From Charina bottae (Eukaryota; Chordata; Lepidosauria; Squamata; Charinaidae), in the NCBI GenBank assembly GCA_023362775.1, contig JALMGJ010000003.1, positions 52,429,416 through 52,493,415 of the forward strand: a stretch of DNA of 64,000 bases. Reading direction: 5' to 3'. Below are positions 60,801-64,000 of the stretch, one piece after another; the first letter of the stretch is position 1, and each line of letters begins with the position of its first letter. Below the pieces are notes generated by a model. The model was not told the DNA's origin, did no database searches, and saw nothing but the letters and a program-made list of their open reading frames with translations. A program made the translations under genes and the position numbers.

Positions 60801-61483
60801 TATAAGGCCCACAAAAGCAATTGGTCTGGCCCGTGGCAGCGGGCGCAGCAGGGGCGTGGTGGGCGTGCCGCAATGGGCATGTGGGCGTGGCAGCAGGCAC
60901 GGTGGCAGGCATCGTGAGTGTGGCGGCAGTAGGCGCGGCAGCGGGCATGGTGGGCATGGCAGCGGGTATGCTGGGTGTGGCGGCGGGCGCGGCGGCAGGC
61001 ATGGTGGGCGTGGCAGCAGGCGTGGCAGCACTGGGTGCAGCGGCAGGCATGGCGGGCACGGTGGCAGCAGGCGCGGCAGGCATGGCGCAGGGCATGGTGG
61101 CCCCCCAGTGCATGCGATTGGCTCCCGCACGCAAACTCCGCCCCCTTCCACGCAATTGGCTCCTGCCCGCAAATCCCACCCCCTTCTGCGCGATTGGCTC
61201 CCGCCCGCAAACCCCGCCCCCGGCCCTCAAGTGATGTTATAAATGTCAAAATGGCCCTTGGCATAAAAAAGGTTCCCCACCCCTGCTACAGATGAAGAAG
61301 CAAAGGAGAGTCACCTACCTGTTCACGTGTTAACTGGCCAATTTTGGCCCAGAAGATCCGTTCAGTTGGGAGATCAGGATCCCGCGTATAAGTACTAAAA
61401 ACACCATGTTTCTTTTTCTCCCTTGTCTCCAGTTCTTCCAGGAAGGATTTGACATTGCAATTAGTCAGCTCAGAGGTTTTGTT
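51792..61483 (-). CDS. CIMAP2: CIMAP2-like gene (LEXM/C1orf177), 3' four exons, partial
   Basis: CIMAP2 is a ciliary/sperm microtubule-associated protein with STPGR-type repeats. Minus-strand exons are 61319-61483, 56878-57006, 54246-54376 and 51792-51846. All have AG/GT borders and phases that join without stops. Products include TERIFWAKIGQLTREQ, then YQTGPGSYDVKPIKRSEYEN with the repeat-like GPGSY, then NPVGVGRYDSTKHEKYPKKM, ending HWSSPTSA and a TAA. The 5' exons are outside the window, and one more exon between 57006 and 61319 cannot be excluded. Naming rests on GPGSY-type repeats and on position: in human this gene lies tail-to-tail with DHCR24, as here. Confidence 0.7.
51847..52540. 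other. Intron of the CIMAP2-like gene
   Basis: AT-rich, no feature recognised before the LTR. Confidence 0.5.
52541..53330 (+). mobile_element. Solo LTR, second family
   Basis: Begins TGTTGGGATAAATTAAG. TATA-like TATAAG at 53170 and AATAAA at 53256-53261 fit promoter and polyadenylation of a plus-strand LTR. The 3' border (about 53330) and TSD are uncertain. The first 380 bp recur inverted at 46271-46650. Confidence 0.6.
53826..53898. repeat. (AATAG)n microsatellite
   Basis: About 14 uninterrupted GAATA/AATAG units. This pentamer is characteristic of snake genomes, where it is linked to CR1 tails (established knowledge). Confidence 0.9.
53899..54245. other. Intron, nothing recognised
   Basis: AT-rich sequence ending at the donor of the penultimate CIMAP2-like exon. 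Confidence 0.5.
54246..54376 (-). CDS. CIMAP2: CIMAP2-like penultimate exon
   Basis: NPVGVGRYDSTKHEKYPKKM ... ERDKCL plus two bases. Acceptor CTTTACAG, donor GTAAGTG. Confidence 0.78.
54377..54840. other. Intron, nothing recognised
   Basis: No further exon or repeat with clear ends. Confidence 0.45.
54841..55010. repeat. Inverted SINE-tail foldback
   Basis: SINE-like 3' sequence in reverse (from TTTCCCTTTCCAGTCG and CTAGGGGGCAGCGCTC) meets a forward copy (GATGAGCGCCGCCCCCTAG). The arms of about 60 bp around GATGGATCC match at roughly nine in ten bases. Confidence 0.8.
55013..55072. repeat. GATG/GATA microsatellite
   Basis: Mixed GATG and TAGA repeats between the foldback and the Bov-B fragment. 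A second TAGA run follows near 55480. Confidence 0.75.
55075..55500 (+). mobile_element. Bov-B (RTE) LINE 3' end
   Basis: One open frame covers the extreme C-terminus of the Bov-B reverse transcriptase ORF: WCWRKILRVPWTARRSN, YFGHIMRRQDTLEKKLMLGK, KRGRPRARWMDDI and KSRKRLNE, stop at 55468-55470. Then a GATA tail. 5' truncated. Bov-B is the usual mobiliser of Sauria SINEs. Confidence 0.85.
55501..56381. other. Intron, nothing recognised
   Basis: No supported exon. (TTTA)n near 56037-56052. 56290-56318 resembles 48340-48360 (AAAAAGTCAARATGGCGGY). Confidence 0.4.
56382..56718 (+). mobile_element. Full-length Sauria SINE
   Basis: GGGGCGTGGTGGCTCAGCGG head, GGTTCGAAACC B-box, GCCACATGACCGTGGAAGCG body, CCTTTACC tail. 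In the intron 5' of the last two CIMAP2-like exons. Confidence 0.9.
56878..57006 (-). CDS. CIMAP2: CIMAP2-like exon (43 codons)
   Basis: YQTGPGSYDVKPIKR ... FWIGAKRFDRKAYRL. Acceptor TTCCCTAG with a strong pyrimidine tract, donor GTAAGG. Phase 0. Confidence 0.78.
57007..57954. other. Intron of the CIMAP2-like gene
   Basis: No convincing exon. AG-flanked stretches near 57100-57210 and 57420-57520 were read but contain stops. Confidence 0.4.
57955..58622 (+). mobile_element. Solo LTR, gypsy-like
   Basis: TGTTCATAATGT ... GGATAGGACA, 668 bp, with 4-bp TSD GTAT (57951-57954, 58623-58626). AGTAAAGCC near 58563 is a possible polyadenylation signal. The family is a guess from TSD length and size. 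Confidence 0.65.
58627..59228. other. Intron, nothing recognised
   Basis: Begins after the gypsy-like LTR; a T tract sits at 58662-58678. No exon found. Confidence 0.4.
59237..59707. mobile_element. hAT element, CAGAGCTTTCCAAAC family
   Basis: 471 bp with exact TSD CTTTAAAG (59229-59236, 59708-59715). The interior has about ten CCGGAAG/CTTCCGG-type motifs. Confidence 0.9.
60290..60440. mobile_element. Degenerate L2/MIR-like SINE
   Basis: Keeps TTATATCTCGCCTTTCC, GACTGGGCCAAAATCACCC and TGGCCTTAATCACTATACCA. Same family as 2495-2870. Confidence 0.55.
60770..61285. mobile_element. hAT element, CAGGGGTGGGCAACG type
   Basis: 516 bp, ends CAGGGGTGGGCAACG / GGTTCCCCACCCCTG, TSD CTATAGAT/CTACAGAT (7 of 8). 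Left half is a GGC/GTG-rich minisatellite (about 60830-61100). Right half has three ATTGGCTCC / GCAAACCCCGCCCC modules. Confidence 0.82.
61319..61483 (-). CDS. CIMAP2: CIMAP2-like exon (55 codons)
   Basis: NKTSELTNCNVKSFLEELET onward to LTREQ. Acceptor GATGGTAG with a weak pyrimidine tract, donor GTAGGT. Phase 0 on both sides. Confidence 0.7.
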
Positions 61484-61569
61484 CTACCATCATTAAATAA
61501 GAGAAAATATTTCTTTAGAAGTGGAAATAGATAGAATGTACCATATGTGAGTGCATATATACAGAAATG

Positions 61570-62189
61570 TACATATGTGAGCAATTAATCTAAGGTAGAA
61601 TTGGATCAAATCCATGTCTACTATGGGCAATTATAATGGTTGCAGCCATTGACAGCTTCCTTTTTCTGCCCTGTCCAGGTAGTGTTCCTTTAACTTTGAA
61701 CTTGCGAACTATGCTTCCAACGGTGTCTCTAGGAACATTCAGTGCCTTCGCTACCTTTTTGTATCCTGTTCCTTGTTTGTGAAGGGTGATGATTCTTACC
61801 TTTTTGGACCATTCTTTTGATGTAGCCATATTTCTAACATGCAGTCAAACGTGACACTCAACAAACCCCTAGCCAGTTCAGGTATTTCATGTGTTCCAGC
61901 TCAAGCACACCTGGTGCAACTAATGAAGCCCTTGATTAGTTGCATCAGGTGTGCTTGAGACAACACCTGTTTTGCATACTGTACAGTATGTGTGCTGTCG
62001 TGACTGGAGAAGTCATTATAAGTTGCATTTCCAGTTGAATTTGGGGAAACCACTTGAAGCATTCATTGTCTTGAGGTATTTCAATTGCTTTTGTTTGATT
62101 TGTTCATTGCAAACAGCTGAAAGTCTGTAAATTTTGACCATAAACCTGATTTGCAATGGGGGTTGAATAATTTCGATTGCAACTGTAGA
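61570..62189 (-). mobile_element. Truncated Tc1/mariner element
   Basis: The terminal repeat at the high-coordinate end reads CAGTTGCAATCGAAATTATT on the minus strand. The untranslated region contains a 60-bp palindrome (61901-61961, TCAAGCACACCTG...). Followed by the transposase relic. The other end was not identified. Confidence 0.65.
61590..61829 (-). pseudogene. Tc1/mariner transposase N-terminal relic
   Basis: 79 codons on the minus strand. MATSKEWSKKVRIITLHKQG, then a helix-turn-helix region (YKKVAKALNVPRDTVGSIVR) typical of Tc1-like transposases, which bind the terminal repeats. The catalytic DDE part is missing. Confidence 0.8.
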
Positions 62190-62284
62190 TACAACTTTCA
62201 ATGTGATTTGAGTCCCTTAAAAAAATTCTCATTAGAGTCTCAAATGATCAGGCTCAAATTATCCTATTATATTATGCAAATTAT

Positions 62285-62480
62285 CCTATTATATTATGCA
62301 AAGACTTCTCTAGAGAAGGCTCTAATGCTGGGAAAGGTGGAAGGAAAGAGAAGAGGATGACCAGCAGCAAGGTGGATGGACTCAGTTACAGTGGTGATGG
62401 CTGCACGTGAAGGACTAAATTACGGACAGATTGTCATGGAGAAAATCTATCTATATGGTCGCTAAGAGTCAACATTGACT
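62285..62480 (+). mobile_element. Worn Bov-B 3' fragment
   Basis: CTCTAATGCTGGGAAAGGTGG and GTCGCTAAGAGTCAAC correspond to the end of the 55075-55500 copy. Frameshifted. Confidence 0.65.
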
Positions 62481-62489
62481 TAATGGCAT

Positions 62490-64000
62490 ATAATCAAATA
62501 TATTAATATCATTGGCGATCACTCGTAGCCGAGTAAGATTGTCTTCCAAAGGTAAAATTTTAACAGTGGATCCGTAAGTGGCTATAAAGGCCAATTCTGG
62601 ATCCGCACAACCTCCCACAATGAGGGCATAGGTTTCCGGGTGGGAGACGGTCATGATGAGGGTTTGCTTGACGTGCCTTCCTTTTAGCTCTTTTTTCCCT
62701 TTCGCCCTGTACTCGTGCTTCTTCAAAGTCCATAGCGCCATTAATAAAGGATGACCTCCAATTGAAACGCTCATGAGTTAGGGCTTCCCAGTTCTCAATG
62801 CTGATATTACATTTTTTAAAATTAGCTTTGAGAGTATCTTTGAATCTCTTTTGCTGTCCACCAATATTCCGTTTTCCATTCTTAAGTTGGGAGTAAAGTA
62901 GCTGCTTTGGAAGACGATGGTCAGGCATTCGAACAACATGGCCGGTCCAGCGAAGTTGATGTTGGATGATCATTGTTTCAATGCTGGTGGTTTTCGCTTC
63001 TTCTAATACGCTAACATTAGTCCGCCTATCTTCCCAAGTAATTTGCAGAATTTTTCGGAGGCAGCGTTGATGGAATCTTTCAAGAAGTTGGAGGTGGCGT
63101 TTGTAGAGGGTCTATGTTTCACAGGCGTACAGAAGGGTTGGTAGTACAATGGCTTTGTAAACAAGCATTTTGGTCTCCCTGCGAATGTCCCGATCCTCAA
63201 ACACTCTACGCTTCATTCGGGAGAAAGCTACACTCGCAGAGCTCAGGCGATGCTGAATTTCAGCGTCGATGTCGGCTTTTGTAGATAGATGGCTGCCGAG
63301 ATAAGAAAAGTGGTCGACATTTTCTAGTGACACACCTTTAAGCTGGATTGATGGCGCTGCAGAGGGATTGGTTCGAACTTGCTGGTAAAGCACTTTGGTT
63401 TTTTTAATGTTAATCGAGAGGCTGAGCTTTTCATATGCTTCTGCAAAGATGTTTAGGATAGTTTGAAGATCTTCCTCGGAGTGTGCACAGACTACGTTAT
63501 CATCAGCATATTGAAGTTCTATAACAGAAGTTGCAATTACCTTATTTTTTGCTTTCAGCCTACTAAGATTAAAAAGCTTTCCATCTGTTCGATATATAAT
63601 TTCTACACCAGTAGGAAGTTTCTCTTCAACAAGGTGTATAATCATAGCGATGAAGATAGCGAATAAGGTTGGAGCAATAACACATCCCTGTTTAACGCCG
63701 GATTCCACTTTAAATGGATCGCTTTGAGAGCCATTGTTATTCAGGATTGTTGCCATCATGTCGTCATGGAGTAACCGCAAGATGTTCACAAATTTATCAG
63801 GGCATCCGATTTTCAGAAGGATGGTCCAGAGAGCAGTACGATTTACAGTATCAAAAGCTTTAGTCAGATCAATAAACGCCATGTACAGAGGGCGGTTTTG
63901 CTCCTTGCATTTTTCTTGAAGCTGTCGTGCAGTGAAGATCATATCCACTGTTCCCCTGGAAGGGCGGAAGCCATTTTGCGTTTCAGGGAGGATGTCTTCT
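62490..64000 (-). pseudogene. Non-LTR retrotransposon reverse transcriptase, 5' cut by window edge
   Basis: The minus-strand frame is open from the window edge. RT motifs are FIDLTKAFDTVNR, VKQGCVIAPTLFAIF and the catalytic YADD (about 63505-63516). Then comes the maturase-like LPTLLYACET, with a TAG at 63114-63112. The same frame then continues to 62560 with RWTGHVVRMPDHRLPK and a CPHCG...H...H zinc finger at the end. So one nonsense change separates it from a full C-terminus. 3' tail to about 62490. The clade was not fixed. Confidence 0.82.

Noticed and set aside
60703..61295. Ala/Gly- and His/Arg-rich ORFs on both strands
   Set aside because: Frame-independent translation of the GGC/GTG minisatellite in a hAT.

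Overview
The window looks like squamate reptile, most likely snake, DNA. It carries Sauria-type tRNA-derived SINEs, Bov-B (RTE) 3' ends, L1 ORF1, an L2/MIR-like SINE, many short hAT elements with 8-bp target duplications, an (AATAG)n microsatellite, and spliced vertebrate genes. Nothing bacterial or phage-like is present. No searches could be run, so family names rest on motifs, target-site duplications (TSDs), splice sites and gene order.

Layout. 1-4622: repeats, including two foldback Penelope-like insertions with hammerhead-ribozyme-like cores and a solo LTR (3817-4622, minus). 4623-14168: a nine-exon DHCR24-like gene, plus strand. Exons 2-9 are intact, but exon 1 has a 2-nt frameshift and a lost GT donor. 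14169-17814: intergenic, with one more hammerhead-bearing insertion. 17892-39446: a tandem array of about 3.75-kb units, six L1 segments and six GC-rich segments. Each unit joins an L1 ORF1 fragment (with an in-frame hAT insertion), a SINE scrap, an 0.8-kb retroviral LTR, primer-binding site and leader, and a GC-rich non-viral segment fused at the second/third codon of gag. 39447-46830: a decayed ERV of the same LTR family, with gag, pro-pol, env remnants and a broken 3' LTR. 46838-49592: nested hAT, solo LTR and SINEs. 49593-51791: hAT elements.

51792-61483: four exons of a minus-strand gene read as CIMAP2 (LEXM/C1orf177). Its tail-to-tail order with a DHCR24 gene matches the human arrangement. 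Its introns hold two LTRs, Bov-B, SINE and hAT copies. 61560-64000: a Tc1/mariner relic and a minus-strand LINE reverse transcriptase running off the window.

The array is the most unusual part. One Sauria SINE is split over 31 kb (5' part at 17815, 3' part at 49043) by an L1 fragment, the ERV with its array, a solo LTR and a hAT. This gives a readable order of events. The array units look like DNA-level amplification of an ERV 5' end joined to foreign GC-rich DNA, with a poly-leucine ORF of variable length in every copy.
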